A program made the translations under genes and the position numbers. Shown piece after piece: positions 19,146 to 32,527 of a DNA stretch of 64,000 nt; positions within the stretch are counted from its first letter, which is position 1; the number at the start of each line of letters is the position of its first letter. The notes under the pieces are model-generated. The model was given only the letters and a program-made list of their open reading frames with translations. It was not told where the DNA came from and made no database searches. The stretch lies in assembly GCA_021613335.1 (NCBI GenBank), contig JAJTWR010000021.1, forward strand, positions 132,501 through 196,500. The letters run 5' to 3'. Origin of the DNA: Whitmania pigra (Eukaryota > Annelida > Clitellata > Hirudinida > Haemopidae).

Positions 19146-20900
19146 AAATTTTTTATTTGAAAGATTAAGAATAAAACATTTAAAAATCAAGAACCCAACA
19201 CGTAAACTCCAACACAAAATGGCGATAAAGACTCCTCGGACTGAGAGGCCTCCTCGTCCGAAATCTTTAAAAAACTCTGAAACGATCAAACTTCGAAGAA
19301 GGCTAAATTCATTGAAAGGCTGTCCCGAAGACGAGCGGTAAAACGTGTTACAAAGCGGCAGACGTAAACGCAGCGCGGGCAATACTGGTACCTGCAAGAC
19401 GCTGGCCTTAAATACAAGTTGAATCCTTCACTCTGTACAAATTTATATGTGCCAATCATCAATGGTGGATTAATTTGAGACCATATTTACAATTTTATGA
19501 CTCATGGGAGATGTCGAGGTGCAGATGCATTGTGAAATATTATGACTTATTATGATGGTAAAAATTGGTGTTTGTGCGTCGTGTTATGTCGATGATGAAT
19601 GTCACCTGCGGAAGCAGATCGTCGTGTCGCGGTCAAATTGTTCTCGTGCTCGACTGACAAAAACATCTCGTCGCAGACATGCTCGACCGAATGTGGACGA
19701 CACGACGAAACGAACGGAGCAACGACCTGCTGTCAGAGTCTATAAAAACAAAGAATTTCAAATTGCCTCAGGACAAGAGGAGTTCAAATCTCAATTGAAA
19801 TAAAAATGATCGTAGCACCAGAAAGATTAAAAACCAGTAAAACGAAAGTAGAAAACGAGGGATTGAAAAAAACCACCTCCAATAAAATTCAACATTCGAA
19901 CGATCAGAAAACTTCAAAGACGTACGAAACAAAGCCTGAAAAACACGACAAAATACAAACACAGTCCACCGAGGGATGTCAAGGATGCCTGACTGGAACG
20001 GACTCCAATAATAATTAAAAGTAATAATGGCTAAAAATGAAGGTTAATTAAAAATAACACCCATCAAAAACTGGAATAACGAATAATGCCTCTCTCGGTA
20101 CTCGCTTCGATCGCCGCCGAACGAGGGGAATGTTTGTGAGAAAAATGTCACGGAATGTAAACAAAAGTCGAACGTTAACTGCGGACCGGATGCAACCAAA
20201 CCGACAAGCAGGTCAACAGATGGCACAATCGAGGCTAAGCGCCAACCTTTTGAGTAGAAATCAACCTGCGTGGAAAATCAAAACCCAAACGACGTCTGAA
20301 GGGATGCCCTGGGAGGTAAGTGGACAGGTAAGCAGACAGGTGATTGAACGAGCGAACCTTGTGACCTGCTTAAAAATCGATGTTAAATTCATTCAATGAC
20401 CGAGAGATGGGGTCAGTTACAAAAGTACTTTGGAATTCTACAAAACTTTAAGACTGCAAGGTTAAAAAATTATTGACGGCCATAAAAAATTCCCAAAGAA
20501 TTAAAAACCATTTACAATTCGCTGAAAAATCATTCTCTGCGTAGAACGAGTGGCACCAAGCGATATGCTATTGTTAAGTAAGAAAGAGGGGGTCGAACAA
20601 AAACAAAACTGTCGCAGAAAACCCCACGACTTCTGCAACTCGGCAAAAATCCTTTGGCACTTGGCCAGTGGTATGACACATTATAAATTGGAATAAATTA
20701 TGCACGCATAATAAATTAACATATTCATCACCATCTCATCGTTAAGGCCATAAAAAGCCCAGCAACTTGTGAAAGATGAATACAAATAACGAGTAATGTT
20801 TAACTTAAAACGTGCAGCACTCAAGATGTCCATAAGAACGACCTAGAACCATGAAAATGAACAGAAGCAAGGTAAGGACAGGATAGGCTCCTGAAGGTCA
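19146..20900 (-). other. probable 3' UTR of the CPEB gene
   Basis: No exon-like sequence was recognised between the CPEB stop (20,901-20,903) and the convergent E(z) 3' end. On the minus strand an AATAAA lies near 19,150, followed by E(z) poly(A) signals on the other strand about 100 bp away. Several TTTTAT/TTTTTAT words (the CPE consensus) occur on the minus strand, which could allow self-regulation. UTR extent is inferred. Confidence 0.4.
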
Positions 20901-21652
20901 TTACCATCTAAAGGGCAAAACCCTCGGTCTGTCCGCTCCCTCCTTGATGAGCGGCTTGTGGAATTCCCTACCAGGCCTGGAGTGGATGATATACCAACAC
21001 TTCTCACAGTAATACTGCAGGCAGGTAACGTTGGCACAAAAATAGGGAGCAAACTTTTCCACGCTGTGGACTCCTTGACACTCGTCGCAAAGTTGATCAT
21101 CCAAGACGTAAGGTTTCACTTCCACCTGTACGATGAAAAAAATGGCACAATATTTTAGAAATGGATGACTATGTGGTGATAGGAGGATATTGTCAGAGGT
21201 CACCAGGTACAACATCATGACAAATGTGTTCAAATCTGATTAAAATCTTGCACCAAAACAGCAGCGCATTAAAGGCAGACCGTAACCAAATTGCTCACAA
21301 TTATCAGCTAAGATAAAAATTATTTATTTAGTTATTATTTACTTAATCGCTCTTATAGGTCAGTGACTCCAAGGTATTTATGAAATAATATTTAAAGGCA
21401 TTTGGATAAGTCAATGACTTTTACGTTAATATGAACTGGCAAAAAAGAACTTTGAAAACTTATTGATCTCTAAAATCCAATAATACCATATGATTTATGC
21501 ATGAATAAACTGACAGTTGGGATAAAATGGGATATTTGCAATCATTATCATCAGGAATGCAAATGCGAAAGGACAAAAATCAAATGTAATTTGAAAATGT
21601 GAATGTCATGATAAATTTAAACATAATGATAATAATAATAATAATAATAATA

Positions 21653-21692
<40 letters not shown>

Positions 21693-24600
21693 ACTAACCC
21701 TTTTGTCAATATCTCCATGTTGAAGCTGAACAAACCTGGCACTGATGGCAGCTATGTAGCTCTGCTGGTTCGAGAAGGCCACTCGGCCTGCTCCCTTGGG
21801 GTACTTGAGGTCGGGGTCTACGTCGATGCCGGCGTAGCACACCCCTCCGTACAGTCTGTCTATGATCTGCGCCAACTCGGCTGTGGAGTTTGAGTAAAAT
21901 TTAGCTCGTTAAAAAGTTGTCATTTATCGCCTAACTGATTAATAGCACCAGTAAATTAGGCACGACACAAAAACAGTGACAAACCGTTGAGCACTTAAAA
22001 TCAAGAGGCACAAAGTGATGTGATGCATAACTTCAATGCATTCTTTATAAGCTTTGTTGCTTTTCTTATACAAAGAATGGTGAATTTTCTATTGTCAGCA
22101 CTAAACGAAGGACAGAATAAAGAAAGAATACAAAGTTTTTGTGACATTGACTTGGACAGGTGAGTTGCAAGAGTGTCGAGGCAGAATCAACAAAATTCAA
22201 ATTACGATATTTGCAAATTCAAATCATATTCAACATCACCAATTCATGTTCACTTCATCTTGTCAAAGAGATGGTTAAAATCAATTGAGCGACGATGCAT
22301 TGCATAACCATTGCATTGCAGAATAATTAACGACCCCATGATTCAAAACACCATAAATTCATGAAAAAAAAAACTACTAGGATAAAAACGCTGATCGATA
22401 AAATATTAACCAGCTTTCAATGGCCTGGGCACCCCTCCAACAAAGATTGTCTTCCTAGGGTCGAGTGGTTGACTGTTGTCCATCACAAAATCAGAATCCA
22501 TCAGTTTCCAGGGTCGGATTTGCACCTGAAACGAACGCTCACTTAAATATGCATGCAGATTCGAGTGCTGGATGCAAGCATATAGAGAAGCAAAAGCAAG
22601 GCACACCCGGACATGCATTTTCAAACACACATAAAGCATACATGAGATCACAATCGGAGGTGTCAAAGTGCAGCTTGGCAAAACAAAACTTACAGTTGCA
22701 AAGTTAAATGAGTGCATTGAACTCAATGTTTATTGTGTCATTATCACCGGGGCATTCACGGGGCAGTTTGTAATAAAAACGAAGATACAAGATAATAACT
22801 ACAGGTCGTAGTCTGTAACCCTCGTTTTGATGTCGTCCGCAGCATTACCAGACCCTATTGATAACATTTAATGAAATAATCCTTAGACGCTCGGGATTAA
22901 CTACAATAGAGAAACGCATTAACGGGCTAGCGATACGACCAACCGTCTGATGAAGATCTGATGAAGCTTTTACAATGGCTTCATGAATTAAGATGATCTC
23001 TTTCATTGTACACACGTTACTGCACAAAGGTGTGCAGGAGTGGATATTATTTAGCAGGGAAAAACATGTCTGCACCTCAAAACACCTGGTGAATTATTTG
23101 CAGGTGACCTACAATCGAAGGTCAATCATCGGATGATGATGATGATTGTACGAATTCGTGTCGAGGACTTTGGCACGTGATGGAGTCGGCAACACGAGTT
23201 AGTGAATATTAACTGCTTAAACACGTGACGACACTCACGAGTTTGTTTCTGATGGTGGGACTGGACACGTGGCAATAGAGCTTTCCTTCGTCGATGATGC
23301 ACGACTCGATGAGCAGCTTCACGGACATCTCGTCTTGGAAAAGCAGGAAACAGTAACCTGGGAAAAGTGCATGAAATAAATAACATCAACTATGAATGTG
23401 TAATTTAAGCAACATGATTTTAAGGTTGAACAATAATACTATTGTAGGGGTGTTACAAGAAGAAATAATGAAGGATCAAATGTCAAATTATTAGTGTCAG
23501 TTTGTCATAAGATTATGCAACAGCAATACTGACTGTTAAGCCACGGATAATAATACCATTACTATGTAACACTGTATTGACAACATTAATTACAAGCACA
23601 AAGTTGACACATGTGTTGCAACAATCTGCAGAATGGTAGGATTAAGTACATTTTTATTACAGATGTTTGTGCTTTGCATATAAACAACCTACAAACATGC
23701 GTACATAAAAATTCATTCAGCTAAAAGTATGTTAGCCACAGAAGGACCTCTTACTTGAAGGCCTCAAAAGTACATTATGACATCATTTTAGGACTGTTTT
23801 TCAAATCAGATTACACTTAAAGAGCTGTACAACAGGGCTACGTTAAATTTCTTTTTAATAAATTATGCCAGCATTCGAAGTATTATTAATGGGTCCCCAA
23901 TGAACCAAAGATAAACAAGATTAAGATGAATTATGCTGGAGATAGTCAATATCAATGCACACAAAAACAGCAGCATCCCAGCATCTAATCTGAGCACAAT
24001 TAAGATATCCCAGCCCCTCGAAATGGCTCCCATCCATCACCACGATGCACACGTGTTATGTTCGGGACAACATACTGCTTTTAAGCCAGTAAAGTCTAAT
24101 ACCAAAACAAATAAATGGAGCAAACTTGTGCTGAATAAATGAATAAATAAATGAACATTTCAATATTTAATTATGATAATGATATGAAATGGATCAGACC
24201 ACTCCTTCTTGCCAGCCACACCCCAAAAGCAAGGTGACCAGCGTTTCGATATTGATGCCACATTTGCAATAAGCACGTGTTAATGGTGATGTAAATGAAC
24301 TACGTGCTAAATCATTACGTCATAAACAATTTGGAACGTCATTTATTTATGACACTGGCATGACAGCAGTGAACTCTTATTGGTTAGTTGATCCATTCGT
24401 TCATTCATTCATGTATTCAAAACATTCAGAGTTATAAGTAACAGAGTAATCTTTAATTATGAGAGCACATGATGCCATGTGGTCAACCCCATTGTTAAGT
24501 AACAATAAGTTAAGCACCACATTACCCGGTGCCATACAGGTGATTTTGACACGAGTCTCAATTACATCCTCGACATTTGATCTCAACTGGACATACCCAG

Positions 24601-26568
24601 TTAAGTTGATGATTGGTTGAAAAACTAATTCATGGCCATGCACTGACAATCAATTGTCAATTGATGAGATCTAATATTAGATATGAGTATTGCCAATTAC
24701 AGAATTTGCTTATCAACACCAATCAGATCTCTACCATCATCAGCCTCATCATTATCACCACCATCATCATCATCTTCATCATCATCATCATCATCATTAT
24801 TATCATCCTCATCAAGTCAATTCAGAAGTGATAAACCAACCTTTGGGTGGAAAGTAAGATCTCATTTCAGCCTTATGGGGCCAGTCCACAACCAGAGAAC
24901 CAAACCTTTCAAAAGATGCCATGATCTCCCCTGGTGGTGTTAAACCGTGGACATCATCACACATTCATAACATGTTACAAACAAAAATAAACTTCGAATT
25001 TAATGACGAAGCAAAAGTTATAGTGCGGTCGAATAACATAAGAAGTATTTTTATAAACAATTTTCCCGTGACACGATGACTTTGCAAGACATGGATTGCT
25101 TATTTATCGAGCAGTCATTTAAAACATTGTAATCTTACTGTCATCTATATCTGGAGGAAGTCCTCCCACAAATACTTTCCTGGAGTACTGCTCCATTCTC
25201 TGGTGGATTGAATTCATCCTGAGAATGTGGTTTGCAGACAACACACTGGGAACAACTTGATCCCTCAGTTGGTGGTTCAAATCCACTTCTGATAACAATG
25301 TTTTCATAAAAAAATGTTTGATAAAAATGTCAATTCAGTTTACAAAAAGATTTTTTTTAAATAGCACTCTTGAGAAATGATAATTGAAAGCAACATAAGA
25401 TGTTATTGTTACCATTGTGAGATAATCTTGTCAAAGTATTTGAATGAATCCACCCATTGTTGAAAAGTGCTGTTTAATTAAAAATATTCATTTAAATGAA
25501 GGACTAAAATAAATATAAATGCACGAAAAATCACCAAAGGAATTTTAATATCTCAGATAAAGATCAAGGGATTGTGAGTGGATGAGCACTTACATGAGTT
25601 CAGAGATTCTGGTGTCAGATCTTGGTCAAGCGATGTGCAAGAAAATCCATTCTGATCCTGATGAGAAAGAGTTTAATGACTCATTCATTGAATAACAGTG
25701 ACATTGCAGTGAGAAACATTAACAAGCAGCATATTCCATCACCACTCACCTCATCATCAACATTTGCAAGGACATTCCTCATGCCATTAACAGTGTAAGG
25801 CAAGAGATGCTTTGGAAATGGCATGTTTGATCGTGACTTCAAGACAATATGAGGCATGTCAACATTGGAGTGCTGTGCTGCCATGTTCTGCCTTGCAAAC
25901 TGAGAATTCAACAGAGAAGGAAAGCTCTTGCTCTGACTTAACCTGTTTAAATTCTCATCCCATGTTCTTTGGGGCAAGTCATAGTTTCCATTCACTGGTG
26001 CATTTGGCAAGGCTCTGGAGTTTTTAAGAGCCATAAGGTTGTACAGATATTTCTGCTGCTGTTGTTGTTGCAGAGCACTTACTGAGTATGACATACTTGT
26101 TGGATTAATTATTTGATCTGTCAAAGTTTGATTAACAGAATGTTGACTAAATGATTGTAAGCCATTGACTTCACAGTCATTCTTCCAGATGTTTCTGAAT
26201 GAGTCAATCTTTGAGATCTCTGCAGGCAAATGATCTGCCGAAGCAGACGTCAAACCGAGATGGTTCATAGAAGTAATTATAGAATCAATGTTGCCATTAT
26301 TCCCATATGGAGTTGTTGAATTCATTGAAAAATCATCAAAATAAGCGTCGATCTTTCTCGAGACATCGGAAGGGTGTGAAGAAAGGTCCTTCAAGTTGTC
26401 ACTCTTTTGGAATGCGTGCAGCGACATAGATTCCGTGAACATGTTCAAGTCAACGTGATCAGGGCGCTTGTTGCTCAAAGATGTAAGACCGTTGTCTGAA
26501 GGCGAATAAAATGAAAAACTTTTACCTAGACCCGGACTCTCTTCACAGGGCAACTGCATATCTTCCAT
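20901..26568 (-). CDS. cpeb: cytoplasmic polyadenylation element-binding protein, CPEB2-4/Orb2 class
   Basis: Sequence-specific RNA-binding protein of the cytoplasm that controls poly(A) length and translation of target mRNAs. Eight exons: 26568-25750, 25657-25594, 25285-25139, 24930-24841, 23357-23239, 22525-22411, 21880-21699, 21125-20901, giving 586 residues. Residues 1-295 are a low-complexity N-terminus with a Q6 run near 168. RRM1 (about 328-415) opens with RKVFVGGLPPDID and includes VVDWPHKAEMRSYFPPKG. The linker VQIRPWKLMDSDFVMD leads to RRM2 (about 436-510: KTIFVGGVPRPL, LKYPKGAGRVAFSNQQSYI). The C-terminal ZZ-type zinc module (about 515-580) has CDEC, CANVTCLQYYCEKCW and the HxxxGREFH histidines. 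This signature is CPEB2-4, not CPEB1. Exon 3 starts at a tandem acceptor; only the downstream AG avoids a stop. Confidence 0.95.
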
Positions 26569-27324
26569 AGTCGTTACAAGTTAAGAAAAATCGCGATATC
26601 AATTTCCAGAGATCGCCGCAGACACGAATTTATCTCGAACGCCCTTCGACACTGAACCAGCAGTTCGTGCCAGCACGCTTTCTAAGGGTGTCGTTGAATA
26701 GTCACGTGAACTCCGAATGACACGTAATTGGCTGAAGAGGCTCACATGCTCTTGTCTGATTGGTCGACATTTGATGATTTCCCACCTAATCAAAAAACTT
26801 ACGAAAACATCTATTACAATTTTATTCCTACAGTTACGCAACTCAGTCAACCATGATCTGGTCATTTAGCTAGTGTTTGATTTGGTCACCCAATTTTAGT
26901 TCTTGACATGCTTTAAAAACAATGAAAACTTCAAAAATAGCCGGCAACATTTAACCTCATGAATATTAACTAGAACACCTTTACCTTGGAGATGTTCAGA
27001 GCATAACAAAATATTAAATACATTTAAATAAATTGCAATTTAATAAACAACATTAATTTTATTTTATGGACATTTAATGTTAAATTGTAAATAATACATA
27101 TTTTTAATTGATCTAATGCAATGCATTTGAAGTTCTAAAAAAACTTGAAGTTATAAAAATTTAACGTTTTATTTAATATATATAAATCAAACATTAATAT
27201 CATCCGTAAATTATATAAGGTATGTGACAAATACACACATTTTGTTTAGGTTCACTTTTTTAACAGCTGGGACGTATTGTGTTTATCACCAAGATTTGTT
27301 ATATTATATTGCCATACCTCCGAG
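26569..27324. promoter_or_regulatory. divergent promoter region between CPEB (-) and syntaxin 18 (+)
   Basis: The two start codons are 757 bp apart in head-to-head orientation, so both promoters must lie here or in upstream non-coding exons. The CPEB-proximal part (26,600-26,870) is richer in G+C and contains GATTGGTCG and TAATTGGCTG, each an inverted CCAAT core. No clear TATA box was seen. Confidence 0.5.
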
Positions 27325-30300
27325 ATGAGTGACATAACTAATCTTTTCAAAGCCACCATTAAAACTGTAAAGACTCGCGAAAAGCTTCTGAATGCCTCTT
27401 TGGTCGACAAATCTATATTGCCTAAGTCTGGTAAGAAAAGTGAATTTACTCAGAGCGCAAAAAATGTGGTAAGTCTGCATGTCTGAGCTAAATCGATATT
27501 GTGCACTTAAGTTTATTAATTCAGGAATTTTATTTTACAGGTGTTACTTATTTCAAAATTAAAGGAATTTTTGCTCGATAATCGTAAAGACTACCTAAAT
27601 GCGACAGGGTTTGATTTATTCATTATAAAATGGCACAAATTTACTTTGACTTTTGGGTAGATTTTAGGTTTTAGACAAATTTGTTAAAGCATGACTTTTA
27701 GGATTTAATGCTAGTTGATTCTTTCAAATTATGCAGATTCTTTGGCCTGGAACAATCAGCCATGAATGACTTGGAAAGAGACAGAATTGACACAGAAGCA
27801 GAAGCATTTATGAAGATGTGTAAGGAAGCAATTCACCAATTAAAGTTGCAGTGTGAGTACATAACTCGACAATTTGTAAAAGATGCTTTTAATGGTGAAT
27901 GCACAAATAATTGAGATTATTTGGAAAAAGAGCAGAAGATTTTGTGATATTTTTTGCTCTAATATAAACACTGTCATCATCTGGAGATGATAAATGTGCA
28001 CTCTCATAATTAGTGCTTAAAAATGCTGTACATACAGTGCTAGAAAAAATGTTACGACAGTCCCCATTTTTTGTAATAACTTAAGTTTAAATTATCGTAC
28101 GAAACTCAAATTTAGAAGAACTGTGTAATATACTTAAAGAACATAACTCGTATATTTTTTTTCACTTTGATCAAGAATTAAGCGCAAATTCCTCAAAAAT
28201 CCATTTTTTTGCATAGAAATATTGTTACGACAGGTTACAAATAAACTCATGAATTTCAGTATTTTGGCAAAAATTTTTATTTAAAACTAAATGAAATAAT
28301 GTTTCAATAAGATGTCATTCCTCCTTTTTTAGAAATAACATTTATGCACTTATTTTTCATGGAGAAAATCAGTGTTTTGATGATGTTTTCATCCAAATTT
28401 CTCCAGACGCTCCAAATCGCTTCTTTAAATTCATTTTCTGTGTTATATTGTTGTCCATTGCCATAAACTGATCTTGAAAGAAGGCCCCAGACATTTTCTA
28501 TCGGATTCAAGCAGGGTGAACACGCCGGCCAGTCCATCACTTGAATGTTGGACTCCTGGAAATATGCTCTGGTTGCCTTGGAAACATGACTAGGAGCATT
28601 ATCTTGCTGAAATTCATGTTGTTTTGCTTCAGCAAAAGGAAGGAGATGATCCTTGAGCATTTAGATGTACTTCTGAGAGTCCTGCCTCCCTTTCAAAATC
28701 ATCAGTTCAGTCCTCCCAAATGCTGAAATTCCTCCCCAGATCATCACAGAGCCTCCTCCGTGTTTTCTGCTATAACTAACCTGTCTTTCTTTTCTGAGAT
28801 CATGCCAGTAGTATTTATAGCCATCTGGCCCATCAAGGTTGAATTTTTTTTTATCTGTGAAAATTACGTGTTCTCATCTTTCGTTGTAGTTGACCATCTC
28901 TTTGGCCCAAAGGAGGCGTTTTTTCTTGTGATGGACTTTCAACGCTGGAGCTCGCTTTCGCATTTCGTATTTCAGCTGTCCACTTGAATTAAGATAATTG
29001 CAAACTGTCCTAACATGGACATCCAAATCCAGCTTATCTTTTAGCTGTTTACACGAATATTCCCCTTGTGAAGCCTCCCTGATGAGACGTCTCTGAATCT
29101 GATTCGAGAGTTTTTTCGGTCTTCCGCCCTTGTACTTCTTCCCATATGAGTCTGGATCATCCAAAAAACATTTGATGACAGTTCTTGACCTATTCAACTC
29201 ATTTGCAATCTTTTTTATTGAATAGTTTGCCTTTCCCAAGGCTTTAACTTGTCCTCTTTCTCCTTCTGTCAAACCTGCTTTCTTTCCCGTGATGAAATGA
29301 ATGTAAAAGGAAGTTTTGAATTTCACACTCCTTTACATAGCCTTCTTAATGACAATTTAATGTTTGATCCTTCTAACGAGACTTTGAAATTGATGAAACG
29401 AGTCCAAACCGGAAACTGTCGTAATAATATTTCCAGGCCAAAAATGGTTCATTTGCATAATTTACGGGAACCATTAACCCATATGAAAGGAAATTTTGCA
29501 CGATGCTTACAAATGATGTTTTACGTAATTGCTGAAAATTTCATCAAGATATGTTAATTTGTAAGGAAATTATCCATAAAAAGTGGGCATGTCGTAACAA
29601 TATTTCTAGCACTGTATGTAAGCACTGTAAGCCCTCAAGTGAATTTAAGTCACACTATTTCTATAAGAGATTATTTTATAGATTATAATCTCATGATTAT
29701 GATAATTTATGAAAATTTATTCAGCTGAGAGTCACAAGGTACTGAGGCAAGTCAGAAAACACAAGGAAGGTGTCCTAGGTGTCATTGAACGATATTTAGT
29801 TGGTGAGGAATATTGTAACTTCATTTATATAGTGCGCCATATGCATAGCGTCAGAGGCACTTCTTGTAACCATTTATATAGCGCTCCTTCCCAAGGGCAC
29901 TGGTGGCAGTGCAGGCTGGGTTTCGAACACGACACATTACGACTGTTGCCATTACCGACGTATGCAGGCACGTAACCCATTCGGCTAACCTGCACGCCGA
30001 ATATTGCTTGAATGTTCACAATGTTCATTGCAATGACTAATGACTACTTGCATATCCATGATGTTAATTATAATGACTTTGAATATTTGCTTATTCTCAT
30101 TAAATAAATTATCAATAATTATTATTATGCCTTCAGCTGTCTGTCAAATGTACAGTGAGCAGAAGGCCGTCAGAGTGAAGAGGATGGTTGATAAAAAGCG
30201 AATGTGAGAATAATAATATCAAGAAGTATTATTACTTATTATTATGTACATAAATATTATTACTTTTTTATATCATTATTATTATTTTGTACTATTATTT

Positions 30301-32527
30301 TTGCACTTATTAACAGTATTCAGTTTAGGTTATTGATAATATAATTAATTATTTATATTTGATATAATTCTATTCATTTCAATCATAAATAATATTACTG
30401 TGAAAATACATAACAATAACAACAAATTTAACATCTTTAACATGCAGTATTTTTTTTATCACATGAAACATTAATATCTTAATTTTTGTGTTTTTCTAGG
30501 GATACTTATAATTGTAAGCTGATTTGCATTTTAATTGTATTATAATGTTAATTGTAATGACTTTCGAGACTTAAAAACTAAAATTATTGGGTGTTATTTA
30601 TAACTTAGGGCTAGGCTGCAGACAGAACCCATTAACAAGTTTGTGACCCCTATCGGGGAAAACCCAGCAGAAGACGAAAAAGTCGAAAATAATTCTCATC
30701 AGATAAACAAAAGTAGACTTTATTTTTCCTTATTTCTTTCCATCATTTCATCTTCAATAATATTCATAAGATGTTTTCTTTGTGAATCAGACATCACATT
30801 CGGTCACTACTATGGAAAATGTATTATTATTATATATAAATAACATTTCACAATTTATCAATCTCTAGCTAAGGTACGGCAAATGTTTTTTTAATTGTTA
30901 ATTTCATTAATTTTGTTTCATTCAGCCGATCGTTCGGATGCACAGAACAAGTTGACCTCGACTGTCAGGGTTTCTGAGAGTTCAGAAGCTCAAGGTCACA
31001 AGGAGGGGAATCTGACTGCAGATGAAACGATGATGGTGATTATTGGATGGTGGTGATGATGATGATGATGACAGTTGGTGACAATGCCAACAAGGATGGT
31101 GATTGCAGTGGTTATAAAGATGATAATGGTGATGATAGTTCATTCTAAATGATGAAGGTGCTGATGATGATGGTGATAGAAATGACAAAACTGTTGAACT
31201 TTGATTTGCTAATTAATTAATTAATTAATTAATGTAATGACATCAATAATAAAAAAATAAATAAATAATAAAAATGGCATTTTCAGCTGCAAATGGAGAA
31301 TGACCAAATCTTCAATGAGCTGAGCACAATGGTCGACGAAATCAAGTTGGTGATTATGATTATGAGGAGAAGGAGGATGAAGTTGGTGGTGTTGGTGATG
31401 ATGGTGGTGTTGGTAATGATGGTGGTGTTGATGATGAGGAGGAGGATATCATGGTGATGATGATGATGACGTCAATAATGATTTCCATAATTTAAGACAG
31501 GTTGAAGGCAAGATAGTTGAAATTTCGAGGCTACAAAACATTTTCGCTGAAAAAATCTTAGAACAGGTTCAAAATAAATTTGTGTGATTAAGACAATGAT
31601 GAAGATGACAACGATAATGGCGCTGATCATGATAGTGGCGATTATGATTATAATGATGATGCTGGTGTCAATGATATTGATGATTTCTATTAGTGATATA
31701 TTAGGCTATAATGGTGAGGAACTGTTTGATGATATTGATTATAGTGGTTATCCTATAGAAATATAATAATCAGTTATTATCCTAAATATTTTAACATTAT
31801 AATCATTTATTATCGTAAATATTTTAACATTATAATCATTTGTTATCGTAATTATTTTAAAGTTATAATCATTTGTTATCGTAAATATTTTCCACCTCCT
31901 CTTAAGGAGCAAGACATCGGCAAGGTTGCCGAAACGGTCGTCATGACGACTGAGAACATTAAAGAGGCCAACGAGGTCATCCGAGAGGTGGGCGATGATG
32001 CGATGTTTCATGGTAGTCGAGATACCTGATTTGATTGACGTAGACGTACGAAGTTAATGTGTTGTTTAATTAACTGATAATATAGCAAAAGTACTGCTAT
32101 TAGTGACAAGATATTTTTATTATTTATTTGTTTCAAAAACTGAAAAAGCCATTGGAGCATTAGCACATTAAATTTGCAGCCATAATAAAAATAAAAAGTC
32201 GTCTCAAAGCATCAGACTTAATGGATGAGAAATCGAGATTGTCTGATTGTCTATATAACTGGAAATATAACCGGGTTCGACCTTATTTAGCTTTTCACAA
32301 AAGTGAACATTTCTGTTGTAAATTAATATCTGAAATAAGTTTTATGGATGCTGTTGTGTGATGGCTTGTCATTAATATTAATTATTTGATTATTAATAAT
32401 ATTAATTAATAATCGTCATTTATTTGTGCAGGCCATGAAGAACAATGCAGGTTTCAGGGTGTGGATTTTGTTCTTCCTTGTCGTCTGCACACTTTCCCTT
32501 CTTTTCCTTGACTGGTACAATGCCTAA
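27325..32527 (+). CDS. stx18: syntaxin-18 (ER t-SNARE, Ufe1 family)
   Basis: Qa-SNARE of the endoplasmic reticulum, acting in Golgi-to-ER retrograde fusion. Eleven exons: 27325-27468, 27541-27608, 27737-27852, 29725-29802, 30137-30203, 30615-30712, 30926-31035, 31287-31345, 31497-31566, 31907-31987, 32432-32527; together 328 codons plus TAA (human protein about 335). The start [18 protein letters not shown] matches the family N-terminal motif that contacts the Sly1-type SM protein. The conserved helical region includes [13 protein letters not shown] and [12 protein letters not shown]; the SNARE motif is at about 238-297 ([19 protein letters not shown]) and a single C-terminal membrane anchor at about 303-323 ([18 protein letters not shown]). 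Intron 3 holds a Tc1 element and a SINE. Exon 6 is the least conserved, placed by phase. Confidence 0.94.
28035..29614 (-). mobile_element. Tc1/mariner-family DNA transposon, degenerate
   Basis: A 1.58-kb element in intron 3 of stx18 with terminal inverted repeats beginning CAGTGCTAGAAA and an internal GTTACGACA motif, flanked by TA target duplications (28,033-28,034 and 29,615-29,616). It carries a transposase on the minus strand. The internal TIR bases differ between ends, which indicates age. Confidence 0.92.
28304..29326 (-). pseudogene. Tc1-type transposase with two in-frame stops
   Basis: One reading frame covers the whole gene: an N-terminal helix-turn-helix ([20 protein letters not shown]), a GRPKKLS hook, and a DDE catalytic domain. 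The acidic triad is visible as [11 protein letters not shown] and PIENVW, with 34 residues between the last two (DD34E, the Tc1 pattern). The frame is broken by TGA at 28,874-28,876 and TAA at 28,661-28,663, so it should not make active enzyme. The start codon is uncertain. Confidence 0.88.
29818..30003 (-). mobile_element. tRNA-derived SINE
   Basis: Read on the minus strand, the element begins with polymerase III box A (TAGCCGAATGGGT), then box B (GTGTTCGAAACCC), followed by a non-tRNA body containing CCTTGGGAAGGAGCGC and TATATAAATG. Similar sequence recurs at 40,872-41,045 and 51,641-51,810 in the opposite orientation. It lies in intron 4 of stx18, just after exon 4. End points are approximate. 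Confidence 0.75.
31767..31890. repeat. tandem repeat of about 38 bp in an stx18 intron
   Basis: About three and a half copies of a unit with TATTATCGTAAATATTTTAA and ATTATAATCATT, in the intron before exon 10. Confidence 0.7.

Noticed and set aside
19143..20399. Several open frames of 60-90 codons between E(z) and CPEB
   Set aside because: They overlap on both strands, match nothing known, and lie where the CPEB 3' UTR is expected.
29900..29999. Functional tRNA gene
   Set aside because: Box A and box B are present but no cloverleaf can be drawn, and the sequence recurs with a shared tail, which fits a SINE.
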